A stretch of 64,000 nucleotides of DNA from positions 1-64,000 of the forward strand of contig JAOPYI010000177.1 of NCBI GenBank assembly GCA_025964675.1, read 5' to 3'. Positions 8,346-15,582 of this stretch are shown here, in pieces. The first letter of the stretch is position 1; every line of letters starts with the position of its first letter. Below the pieces are notes generated by a model. That model saw nothing but the letters and a program-made list of their open reading frames with translations, was not told the origin of the DNA and made no database searches. Source of the stretch: Sphaerisporangium sp. Its GTDB lineage: Bacteria > Actinomycetota > Actinomycetes > Streptosporangiales > Streptosporangiaceae. The translations under genes and the position numbers were made by a program.

Positions 8346-9809
8346 GTGAGATTTCTGAGCGATGTGACAGTGGAGCTGGTCAGGCACAGTGCGGCCGACT
8401 CCGATGTGGTGTGGGCCGCGCGGGTCTCCACGGCGGGGGAGCAGTCGCTGGAGGCGGTGAACCAGGACCCGGAGCGCTCCAAGGGCCTGATCAACTACCT
8501 CATGCGCGACCGGCACGGCAGCCCGTTCGAGCACAACTCGATGACCTTCTTCATCAACGCCCCCATCATGGTGTTCCGCGAATTCCACCGGCACAGGGTG
8601 GGATGGTGCCTGCCTGGGGACGCGCGGATTCCCGTGGGAACGCTGAAGAACGGCGTGAACAAGAAGATCAAAGACATCTATGCCGACTGGCATGAGGGAG
8701 TCCGCGACTCCATGGGGCGGGTCCGTAAAATGCCCTCGTGCCGCAATCTCAGCACGCGAACGGTGAATCTCGACACCGGCCTCATCGAGTGGACCCGCAT
8801 GGTCGACGTCTTCAAGAGTGGTGTCAAGCCGATCTTGAAGATCACCACGGTCAACGGCAAGGTCCTTCGTTGTTCGCCGGAACATGCGATCTTGTCGCGA
8901 GGCGCGTGGGTCAAGGCGAAAGATCTCGTCCCCGGAGACCTTGTCTCCGTCCAGGCGACGGTGCCGGTGGGGGAGTTCACCGGCGTGCCCCGGCGGCTGC
9001 GAGAGGGCATTCAGTTCTGGACTACACGGATGAAGCCGCAGATCGTCGGCGCGATCGACGTATGCCACGTCTGCGGAGGTGTCTTCGACTTCGGCGATCT
9101 CGAAGTGGACCATATCGTGCCCGTGAGCAGGCAGCTCAAACTGGCCTTGGACGAGGACAACCTCGCTCCCATCTGCGCTTCGTGCCACGAGATCAAATCC
9201 GGCAGGGAGGCGTGGGAGGTGGAACGGCGGCCGTCCAGGCTCGGCATCCGCGACGAAAAGGTCTCGTCGGTCGTCTCGGACGGCGAAGAGGAGACCTACG
9301 ACCTCTCCATGCCAGGCCCGTGGCATAACTTCATCGCCGACGGCATCGTGGTTCACAATTCCTACAACGAGGAAAGCGGGAGATATCGCGAGCTTCAGCC
9401 CGTTTTCTACGTGCCGGGGCGGTCGCGCAAGCTCGTACAGGAGGGCAAGCCGGGTCGCTACCAGTTCACCGAGGGCGACGACGAGCAGCACAAGCTGGTG
9501 GCCGAGACGATGGAGCACTCCTACCAGCGGTCCTACGACGCCTACCAGGAGATGCTCGAGGCCGGGGTCGCCAGGGAGGTGGCGCGGGCGGTCCTGCCCG
9601 TCGGCCTGTTCTCCTCGATGTACGCCACGTGCAACGCCCGCTCGCTGATGCACTTCCTGTCCCTGCGCATCAAGGACGACCGTGCGGCCGTGCCGTCGTT
9701 CCCGCAGCGCGAGATCGAGATGGTCGGCGAGAAGATGGAGGCGATCTGGGCCGGGCTGATGCCGCTCACCCACGCCGCCTTCAACGCCGCCGGCCGCGTC
9801 GCACCCTAG
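8346..9809 (+). CDS. thyX: Flavin-dependent thymidylate synthase ThyX with in-frame intein
   Basis: The precursor has 487 residues. The ThyX exteins are residues 1-87 (RFLSDVTVELVRHSAADSD..., EHNSMTFFINAPI, EFHRHRVGW) and 339-487 (SYNEESGRYRELQPVFYVP..., CNARSLMHFLSLR). Joined, they restore the ThyX motif RHRVGWSYNEESGRY and give a normal 236-residue enzyme. ThyX makes dTMP from dUMP using methylene-tetrahydrofolate, FAD and NADPH. GTG 8346 follows GAGGGGAACC and is preferred to the track start at 8313. The gene can only give active enzyme after protein splicing, because the intein separates the RHR triplet from the catalytic Ser segment. Confidence 0.95.
   Translation: MRFLSDVTVELVRHSAADSDVVWAARVSTAGEQSLEAVNQDPERSKGLINYLMRDRHGSPFEHNSMTFFINAPIMVFREFHRHRVGWCLPGDARIPVGTLKNGVNKKIKDIYADWHEGVRDSMGRVRKMPSCRNLSTRTVNLDTGLIEWTRMVDVFKSGVKPILKITTVNGKVLRCSPEHAILSRGAWVKAKDLVPGDLVSVQATVPVGEFTGVPRRLREGIQFWTTRMKPQIVGAIDVCHVCGGVFDFGDLEVDHIVPVSRQLKLALDEDNLAPICASCHEIKSGREAWEVERRPSRLGIRDEKVSSVVSDGEEETYDLSMPGPWHNFIADGIVVHNSYNEESGRYRELQPVFYVPGRSRKLVQEGKPGRYQFTEGDDEQHKLVAETMEHSYQRSYDAYQEMLEAGVAREVARAVLPVGLFSSMYATCNARSLMHFLSLRIKDDRAAVPSFPQREIEMVGEKMEAIWAGLMPLTHAAFNAAGRVAP
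8607..9359 (+). other. ThyX intein (251 aa) with HNH homing endonuclease
   Basis: The element starts with Cys (CLPGDARIPVG, block A) and ends with His-Asn (FIADGIVVHN, blocks F and G), followed by Ser as the +1 residue. Block B is present as CSPEHAIL, with SxxH in place of the usual TxxH. A zinc-type HNH domain lies in the middle: CHVC (intein residues 153-156), DHIVP (168-172) and CASCH (190-194). This is the alternative to the commoner LAGLIDADG domain. Codons such as AAA, TAT, CAT, AAT, CGA and TTG are clearly more frequent than in flanking genes, suggesting horizontal arrival. The insertion is at the most conserved part of the ThyX active site. Confidence 0.93.
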
Positions 9810-9878
9810 ACGCGGGACCGGACGCCCTCCCGGACGCCGGACCGGGCCGTGTCCTGGACGCGAAGACCGGGTGCCGTC

Positions 9879-10184
9879 CTAGAGGGCGGGCAGGACGTAC
9901 ACCTCCGCGCCGGGGGGTAGCGCGCACTCGAGGCCGCCGAGGCGGCGGGCGTTCTCCCCGCACACGAACATGCTGATGTGGCGGCGGATCCCGCCGTACT
10001 CGTCGCACAGCCGCTTCTCGAGCATCGGGTGGGTGCGCCGCAGCGTGTGCAGCGCGGCGCCGAGCGTGGGAGGGCCCTCGTCGGAGTCCGCCACGGCGAA
10101 GACCCGGACCTCGGTCGCCCCGCTGCCCCAGTGGCCGAGCGTACTGGGCAGCACGAACGTCACAAGCGTGACCGGTTTGGCCAT
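9879..10184 (-). CDS. MoaD/ThiS-like ubiquitin-fold protein without C-terminal Gly-Gly
   Basis: The protein has 101 residues. The pattern TLVTFVLPSTLGHWG... ISMFVCGENARRLGGLECALPPGAEVYVLPAL follows the beta-grasp fold of MoaD/ThiS proteins, including the typical NG..V and PGDEV-like turns. True sulfur carriers end in Gly-Gly, which is thiocarboxylated. This one ends in Pro-Ala-Leu, so it either needs trimming or is not a sulfur carrier. It starts 5 bases after a 25-codon ORF and has only a weak ribosome binding site of its own, suggesting translational coupling. Its physiological role is not known. Confidence 0.75.
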   Translation of the reverse strand: MAKPVTLVTFVLPSTLGHWGSGATEVRVFAVADSDEGPPTLGAALHTLRRTHPMLEKRLCDEYGGIRRHISMFVCGENARRLGGLECALPPGAEVYVLPAL

Positions 10185-10189
10185 GGGAG

Positions 10190-10267
10190 TCAGAGCACCG
10201 CCGGGACGAGGGGGCAGTCCCTGGCGACCGGGGGAGTCGTGCCGGTGGCGAGCAGCGTGCCCTGCAT
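10190..10267 (-). CDS. 25-aa peptide ORF upstream of the MoaD-like gene
   Basis: The ORF is too short for the track. ATG 10267 follows a strong GAAAGGAAGG ribosome binding site 6 bases upstream. The product is hydrophobic and Pro-rich, ending PPVARDCPLVPAVL with a single Cys. The stop lies 5 bases before the MoaD-like ATG. It could be a genuine small protein, a leader that couples translation, or a modified-peptide precursor. No maturation enzyme is adjacent, so the last is speculative. No family was recognised. Confidence 0.5.
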   Translation of the reverse strand: MQGTLLATGTTPPVARDCPLVPAVL

Positions 10268-10471
10268 TATCGCCCTTCCTTTCGCGGTGTCGGGCCGCAT
10301 CGCCTGTCCCCCCGGCTCGGCGTGCTCTCGCCCGATCAACGTATTCGGCCGCTGCGCGCGGATCGGCATCATCGTGTCACGTTGCCCGAGCAACCGCCGG
10401 ACTCCGCTTGATTTGGGTGATCAGTTCGCCCGGATCGTCCTCTGATATCTGGTTGATCTCGGGAACCGTGC

Positions 10472-11593
10472 CTAGGGCGTGCTCTGGACGGTGTCCCGGT
10501 GGATGCGCGAGGGGGGGACCCCGTCGTCCTGGAGACGCCGCACGGTCTCGTTGACCATCGCCGGGGGACCGCAGACGTACACCTCGTGGTCGGCCCACGA
10601 GTGGAAGCGCTGCACGACCTCCGGCAGCAGGCCCCGCATCCCGTCGTACGCGGGCTGGTCGGACACCACCGGCAGCACCCTCAGCCAGGGGAACGCGGCC
10701 TCCATGCGGATCAGGTCGTCCAGGTCGTACAGCTCGGTGGCGGTGCGCGCGCCGAAGAGCAGGTGGATGTTGGGGCGCCGGCCGGAGGCGATGACGTGCT
10801 CGACGATGGCCTTGATCGGGGCCAGGCCCGTGCCTCCGGCGACGCAGATGATGTCGCGCATCTGGTCGTCCTCCGGCGGGACCATGGTGCCGACGGGCGG
10901 GCCGAGGAGCACGGTGTCGCCGATCCGCGTGTGCGAGACCAGGGCCGTGCTGACCCACCCGCCCCCCACGGCGCGCACGTGCAGCCGGATGGTGTTGTCG
11001 GGGCGTGGGGCGTTGGCGATGGAGAAGGTGCGCCAGACCCGGGGCCAGCGGGCGGTCTGCACGTTGACGTACTGCCCGGCGGTGAAGTCCATCGGCGCGC
11101 TGGGACGCAGGGTGATGACGGCGATGTCGGGGGCGCGCATCTCGTGGTCGATCACCTCCGCCAGCCACCACGCGGGGGCGACCCCGGCGTCGGTCTCCGA
11201 GGCATCGATCATCATGTTGGCCGCGGCCGTGTAGGCCGCCACCCACGCGGCCTCGATCTCGGCCGTCCACGTGTCGCCGGCGAAGCGCTTGATCGTCGCC
11301 AGGAGAGCGTTCCCCACGGCGGTGTAGTGCTCGGCGACCACGCCGTACTTGCGATGGTCCCTGCCGAGCTGCCCGAGGTAGGAGCCCAGGCTGTCGGGGC
11401 TGTCCAGGCTCCAGACGATCCGGGTCAGCGCGCCGAAGAGACGGTCGCGCTGGACGTCCATGGCGGGAGGGAACATGCCGCGGAGGTGTGGGCTCTCGGC
11501 GAACAGCCGCCCGTAGAAGTACGCGACGGCCTTGCCCATGACGGGCTGGATGGCCGAGAAACTTTCCTTGACTAGACGCGGATTTAACGACAT
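10472..11593 (-). CDS. Flavohaemoglobin-type globin/FAD reductase
   Basis: The protein has 373 residues. Residues 1-135 form a globin domain with the proximal-His segment DHRKYGVVAEHY (His80). Residues about 145-240 form an FAD domain with the RTFSIAN (RxxS) motif. Residues 245-373 form an NAD(P)-binding domain with GGTGLAPIKA and the terminal VYVCGPPAMV. Flavohaemoglobins oxidise nitric oxide to nitrate in the cytoplasm. Actinomycete homologues of this shorter type may have other oxygen or NO functions. A second regulatory clue is a perfect palindrome 21-41 bases upstream of the start. The gene is monocistronic and divergent from the amidotransferase gene. Confidence 0.87.
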   Translation of the reverse strand: MSLNPRLVKESFSAIQPVMGKAVAYFYGRLFAESPHLRGMFPPAMDVQRDRLFGALTRIVWSLDSPDSLGSYLGQLGRDHRKYGVVAEHYTAVGNALLATIKRFAGDTWTAEIEAAWVAAYTAAANMMIDASETDAGVAPAWWLAEVIDHEMRAPDIAVITLRPSAPMDFTAGQYVNVQTARWPRVWRTFSIANAPRPDNTIRLHVRAVGGGWVSTALVSHTRIGDTVLLGPPVGTMVPPEDDQMRDIICVAGGTGLAPIKAIVEHVIASGRRPNIHLLFGARTATELYDLDDLIRMEAAFPWLRVLPVVSDQPAYDGMRGLLPEVVQRFHSWADHEVYVCGPPAMVNETVRRLQDDGVPPSRIHRDTVQSTP

Positions 11594-12135
11594 TTACGGA
11601 CGCCACCCTAATTGATCGGATACAGCATCCGATCTCGTTGTGCCACCTCCCTGACGGTCCGGGTCGAGAGCGTCCGGCGGTCCCGGCCCAACCGATCGCT
11701 CGAAATGGAGTCTTCCATTCCCACATGAGCCCCACAAGCGTTTCACCACAAGGTGACGTGAAAGCGAACTGTTAGTAATTGCTGGGTGATTCTCCGTAAT
11801 GACCTTTACGTGAGCGGCGGGTTAGGTGAAAGAAAATCGCATTCGCAGTTCCGGAATTCGGTTATTCCGGCCGGACGGGAGGCGACCGCGGGACCGTCCT
11901 TAACCGCGGCGCCGGGCCTCCCCGCTGCTCGTCCGCCCGGGCGGCCGGACCGGGTGGCTGCCCGGAGTGCCGGGCCGTGGGAAGCTTGGGGCAGAAGGTG
12001 CGGAAGTGACGTGACTGATACCCGGATACGTGACACACCCGAAATGTTGTGCGTCATGATGGGTTTGCCACTGCAACTGGGCTGGGTGCCGCTGCGAGAT
12101 GGCGGTACGACCTTGCGCGAGCCCCTGGAGACCAT
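11594..12135. other. 542-bp divergent intergenic region with several inverted repeats
   Basis: No credible gene lies here; the 121-codon ORF in the track has no coding character. Besides the palindrome at 11614 it holds AATGGA-GTCT-TCCATT (11704-11719), TCACC-ACAA-GGTGA (11742-11755) and CCGGAAT-TCGGTT-ATTCCGG (11851-11870). The last could be a hairpin in the leader of the rightward gene. The region must contain both divergent promoters. Confidence 0.5.
11614..11634. promoter_or_regulatory. Palindrome upstream of the flavohaemoglobin gene
   Basis: GATCGGAT-ACAGC-ATCCGATC is a perfect 8-base inverted repeat ending 21 bases before the flavohaemoglobin start, in the position of an operator or a 5' UTR hairpin. 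It does not match the NsrR consensus as far as I can judge by eye. Confidence 0.5.
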
Positions 12136-12822
12136 ATGTCCCGACCGTTGATCGGTATCACGACCTACTTCGACGCCGCCCGCTGGGGCACGTGGGTCCG
12201 CGAGGCCGTGCTCTCGCCGCCCGCCTACGCGAAGGCGGTGGACAAGGCGGGAGGCGCCCCGGTGCTGGTGCCCCCGCTCAGCCTGGGAGCCATCGACGGC
12301 TACATACGGGGCCTGTCCGGGCTCATCCTCGCCGGAGGCGTGGAGGTCGACCCCGGTGCCTACGGCGAGGAGCGCGACGAGCGGGTCGAGGAGCCCCAGC
12401 CGCAGCGCGACAGGTTCGAGATAGGGCTCGCCAGGGCGGCGGTCCAGGCCGGCATCCCCGTCCTCGGCGTCTCGCGCGGCATGCACATCCTGAACGTCGC
12501 ACTCGGAGGCACCCTGATCCGCTGGCTGCCCGAGGCGGTCCATCACGAGCGGCACGCCGCAAGCACGCCGCACGTGATCCAGATCAGCGTGTCCAGCAAG
12601 GTGGGCAAGGCCATGGGCGACCGCATCGAGGTCGCCACGCCCCACCACCAGGCGCTCAAGCGGCTCGGCGACGGCCTGCTGGCCGTGGCCTGGGCCGACG
12701 ACCAGATCGTCGAAGCCGTGGAGCTCCAGGGCCACCGGTTCTGCGTGGGCGTCCAGTGGCACCCGGAGCGCGGAGACGACAACCGTCTCGTGGACGGCCT
12801 GGTCGAGGCCGCGATGCCGTAG
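12136..12822 (+). CDS. Class I glutamine amidotransferase-like (peptidase C26/PuuD family), Ser in place of catalytic Cys
   Basis: The protein has 228 residues with the PuuD/C26 layout: PLIGITTY start, LILAGGVEVDPGAYGEE, nucleophile elbow, GGTLIRWLPEAVHH and GVQWHPERGDD. Family members hydrolyse gamma-glutamyl amides such as gamma-glutamyl-GABA. The nucleophile Cys of the usual GICRG elbow is Ser113 here (GVSRGMHILN, codon TCG), while His209 and Glu211 remain. It may be a serine variant, a binding protein or an inactive enzyme. ATG 12136 (MSRPLIGIT) fits the family better than the track start at 12049 and follows CTGGAG. Confidence 0.82.
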   Translation: MSRPLIGITTYFDAARWGTWVREAVLSPPAYAKAVDKAGGAPVLVPPLSLGAIDGYIRGLSGLILAGGVEVDPGAYGEERDERVEEPQPQRDRFEIGLARAAVQAGIPVLGVSRGMHILNVALGGTLIRWLPEAVHHERHAASTPHVIQISVSSKVGKAMGDRIEVATPHHQALKRLGDGLLAVAWADDQIVEAVELQGHRFCVGVQWHPERGDDNRLVDGLVEAAMP

Positions 12823-12832
12823 GGCCCGTCCC

Positions 12833-14014
12833 TCAGAAGCTCCGGGGCAGGCCGAGCACCTGGGTGGCCAGATAGTTGAGCAGGAGCTCCTCTGTGACGG
12901 GCGCCACCTTGCCGATGCGGGCGTCCGCCAGCAGCCGGGCCACGGGATACTCCAGCGAGTACGCCATGCCGCCGTGCGTCTGGAAGGCGTGGTCCGCGGC
13001 CTCCCAGGCCACCTGCGAGGCGGTGAGCTTGGCGATGTTGGCCTCGGTGCCGCAGGGCTCGCCCCGGTCGAAGAGCCAGGCCGCCTTGTAGAGCATCAGC
13101 CTCGCCAGCTCGATCTTCGCCTTGACCTGGGCCAGCGGGAACGCGATGGCCTGGTTGGCGCCGATCGGGCGGCCGAACACCTCGCGTTCCTTGGCGTAGG
13201 CCACCGCGACGCGCAGCGCCACCTCCGCGCCGCCCAGGGCGCTGGCGCCGAGCAGGATCCGCTCGGGGTTGAGGATGTCCCACAGCACGACCGCGCCCTG
13301 GTCCACCTCGCCGAGTACGCTGGAGGCGGGTACCCGCAGGTCGTCGAAGAAGACCATGTTCGACGGGGTGGTGTTGGCGCCCATCTTCGGGATCGGGCGG
13401 TAGGACAGCCGGCCCGCGGCCACCGCCTCAGGCACGTCGACCAGGAACACCGTGAGCCCGTTGGTGCGCGGCCTCGCCTCGGCCGCCGGGATGGTGCGCG
13501 CCACCAGCAGCATCCAGGTGGCCCGCTGCACCCCGGTGATCCAGATCTTCTGGCCGTTGATCACGTACTCACCGCCGTCGCGGCGGGCGGAGGTCGATAT
13601 GGCCAGGGAGTTGGACCCGGCGTCGGGTTCGGTCAGCGCGAAGCAGGTCTCGATCTCGCCGGTGGCGAGCTTGGGGAGCAGCGCCGCCTTCTGCCCGGCC
13701 GAGCCGTGGCGGGCGACGGTCAGCGCGCCGAAGCCGGGCGTCAGCACGTAGGTGAACGCCGATCCGCCGGCCGAGCCCGAGGCCGACAGGGTCTCGGTCG
13801 CGACGGCGAGCTCCAGCAGGCCCTGGCCGCCCCCGCCGTACTCCTCCGGCACGGCGAGGCCGAGCCAGCCGCCCTTGGCCAGCTCGGCCCACACCTCCTC
13901 AGGCCAGCGCTTCTCCGCCTCGCAGCGCTGCCAGTAGTCCATGTCGTAGCGGGAGCAGATGCCCGCGACACCGCGCTGTACGTCGCGGGCACTCTCCGGA
14001 AGCGTGAAGTCCAC
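12833..14014 (-). CDS. Acyl-CoA dehydrogenase
   Basis: The protein has 393 residues. The three-domain acyl-CoA dehydrogenase fold is evident: the N-terminal helical part with LAVPEEYGGGGQG, the FAD/substrate motif CFALTEPDAGSNSLAI, WITGVQRATWMLLVART, then the C-terminal helical domain with ANIAKLTASQVAWEAADHAFQTHGG. The enzyme introduces an alpha-beta double bond into an acyl-CoA using FAD. Chain-length specificity cannot be read off. GTG 14014 (VDFTLPESA) has GGAG at a good distance. GTG 14023 and TTG 14044 are alternatives. It is convergent with the amidotransferase gene, with an 11-base gap. Confidence 0.9.
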   Translation of the reverse strand: MDFTLPESARDVQRGVAGICSRYDMDYWQRCEAEKRWPEEVWAELAKGGWLGLAVPEEYGGGGQGLLELAVATETLSASGSAGGSAFTYVLTPGFGALTVARHGSAGQKAALLPKLATGEIETCFALTEPDAGSNSLAISTSARRDGGEYVINGQKIWITGVQRATWMLLVARTIPAAEARPRTNGLTVFLVDVPEAVAAGRLSYRPIPKMGANTTPSNMVFFDDLRVPASSVLGEVDQGAVVLWDILNPERILLGASALGGAEVALRVAVAYAKEREVFGRPIGANQAIAFPLAQVKAKIELARLMLYKAAWLFDRGEPCGTEANIAKLTASQVAWEAADHAFQTHGGMAYSLEYPVARLLADARIGKVAPVTEELLLNYLATQVLGLPRSF

Positions 14015-14080
14015 CGTGATCACTCCATTCCCGTCGCCGCGCAATGGTAGAACGGAGTTCGGCCGCCGTGCGAGCGTGGC

Positions 14081-14671
14081 TCAGCGGCGCGGCCGCCTGG
14101 CGTGGTAGACGAACGCCGGGGGCACGTTGCCCCACACCGTCCGGCTCGGCACGACCTCCTCGAACGCCTCCAGCAGGCGGCGGCGGAAGCGTATGGCCGG
14201 CGGCAGCGTGCGGGCGTGCACGTAGGCGAACGTGGTGAACGCCCCCTCGGGCGCGAGCACCTCGGTGATCGCCCCGAGCAGATCGTCCTGGAGCCTCGCG
14301 GGGAAGGCCGCCCAGGGCAGGCCGCTGACCACCACGTCGGCTCGCTCCAGCCCGTGCTTGGCCAGGAGTTTGGGGAGGTTCACGGCGTCGGCGACGATGA
14401 TCTTGGCGGTCGGATGACGGTCGGTGAGCCGCGCCGCGAGCCGGGGGTTGATCTCGATCGCCAGATGGTGGCCCCGCCCGCCGAGGCGCCGCTGGATCTC
14501 GTCGGTGCCCACGCCCGTTCCCGGGCCGAGCTCGACGACGACCGGCTCCCCCCGCTCGGGCACCGGCGTGGCGAGCACCCTCGCCAGGCGGCGCGAGCTG
14601 GGCGCCACAGCGCCGGTGGTGCCGGGCGACCGTACGAACTGCCCGAAGAAGAGTGCTGCGTCATTCGCCAT
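14081..14671 (-). CDS. Class I SAM methyltransferase, phospholipid N-methyltransferase-like
   Basis: The protein has 196 residues. The opening LFFGQFVRSPGTTGAVAPSSRRLAR is the typical start of PmtA/KsgA-like phospholipid methyltransferases. It is followed by motif I VVELGPGTGVGT, the acidic motif AIEINPRLAARL and the post-I motif VVSGLPWAAF. It probably methylates a membrane lipid head group or another small substrate. Its placement divergent from a CDP-alcohol phosphatidyltransferase supports a lipid role, but this is inference. ATG 14671 gives the family N-terminus; the track ORF starts 42 codons upstream. Confidence 0.8.
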   Translation of the reverse strand: MANDAALFFGQFVRSPGTTGAVAPSSRRLARVLATPVPERGEPVVVELGPGTGVGTDEIQRRLGGRGHHLAIEINPRLAARLTDRHPTAKIIVADAVNLPKLLAKHGLERADVVVSGLPWAAFPARLQDDLLGAITEVLAPEGAFTTFAYVHARTLPPAIRFRRRLLEAFEEVVPSRTVWGNVPPAFVYHARRPRR

Positions 14672-14811
14672 GGCACTGAACCTTAAAGAACAAAACGGTC
14701 TTCTCGCTTCCGCCGTTCGGCCGATCTCGTAGACCTCTGGAGGATGCCATCTCCGCCCTGAGGAGGATGCCGTCTTCGCCACGGAAAGGTGTGCCACCCG
14801 CTGACGAGGGT

Positions 14812-14829
14812 CCGTATCCCAGGATACGG
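14812..14829. promoter_or_regulatory. Near-perfect palindrome between methyltransferase and CDP-alcohol phosphatidyltransferase genes
   Basis: CCGTATCC-CA-GGATACGG is an 8/2/8 perfect inverted repeat about 80 bases upstream of the phosphatidyltransferase start, within the divergent intergenic region. The very short spacer favours a protein-binding site over an RNA hairpin. The regulator is unknown. Confidence 0.5.
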
Positions 14830-14908
14830 CCCCCGGCCGGACGCCCCCACCGCCGCCGGGAGTCGCACACCGGTAGGGTCGGCACCAGGTCCACGAGGGG
14901 AGTCACGG

Positions 14909-15487
14909 GTGAGATCGGCGGAGGACCGTATCTGGACGGTTCCGAACGCGCTGAGCATGCTGCGGCTGCTCGGCGTGCCGGTGTTCCTGTGGCTGGTGCT
15001 GGGGCCCAAGGCCGACGGCTGGGCCCTTGCCCTGCTCATGGCGGCCGGGTTCTCCGACTGGCTCGACGGCAAGCTCGCCCGGGCGTGGAACCAGACCAGC
15101 AGGCTCGGCAGGCTGCTCGACCCGCTCGCCGATCGGCTCTACATCCTCGCCACCCTGATCGGGCTGACGCTGCGAGAGGTCATCCCCTGGTGGCTGACCG
15201 CCCTCATCATCGGCCGGGACGTCCTGCTGCTCCTCGGCGTCCCCGTCCTTCGCAGGCACGGCTTCGGTCCCGCCCTGCCCGTTCACTTCCTCGGCAAGGC
15301 GGCCACCGCGAACCTGCTCTACGCCTTCCCGCTGCTTTTCCTCGCCTCCCACGACGGCTGGTACGCCGACATAGCCCGGATCCTGGGGTGGGCCTTCGCC
15401 ATCTGGGGAACAGGTCTGTATTGGTGGGCGGGGGCGCTGTACGTGGTTCAGGGGCGTCGGCTCATCGGAGGGGCGAGCCGGGCATGA
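14909..15487 (+). CDS. CDP-alcohol phosphatidyltransferase
   Basis: The protein has 192 residues. The full family signature D-x2-DG-x2-AR-x8-G-x3-D-x3-D is present (SDWLDGKLAR...GRLLDPLAD), and several transmembrane segments surround it. It joins a CDP-activated lipid to an alcohol such as glycerol phosphate or inositol phosphate in the membrane. Which alcohol is used cannot be decided from sequence alone. GTG 14909 follows GAGGGGAGTCACGG and is preferred to the upstream track start at 14789. The following nucleotidyltransferase gene starts 95 bases downstream on the same strand. Confidence 0.87.
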   Translation: MRSAEDRIWTVPNALSMLRLLGVPVFLWLVLGPKADGWALALLMAAGFSDWLDGKLARAWNQTSRLGRLLDPLADRLYILATLIGLTLREVIPWWLTALIIGRDVLLLLGVPVLRRHGFGPALPVHFLGKAATANLLYAFPLLFLASHDGWYADIARILGWAFAIWGTGLYWWAGALYVVQGRRLIGGASRA

Positions 15488-15582
15488 GCGATCGTGGGGA
15501 CCGCCCCGGCGAGTCCCCACGGCGACTGCCCGCGCGAGCGTGACCGTGTGCCCACCGTGACGCAACAGACGGAGGGTGATCT

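Noticed and set aside
11786-12151. 121-codon ORF upstream of the amidotransferase-like gene
   Set aside because: Contains several inverted repeats and promoter sequence, has no coding bias or domain.
15484-15543. 19-codon ORF (MSDRGDRPG...) overlapping the end of the CDP-alcohol phosphatidyltransferase gene
   Set aside because: No independent ribosome binding site and random-looking composition.
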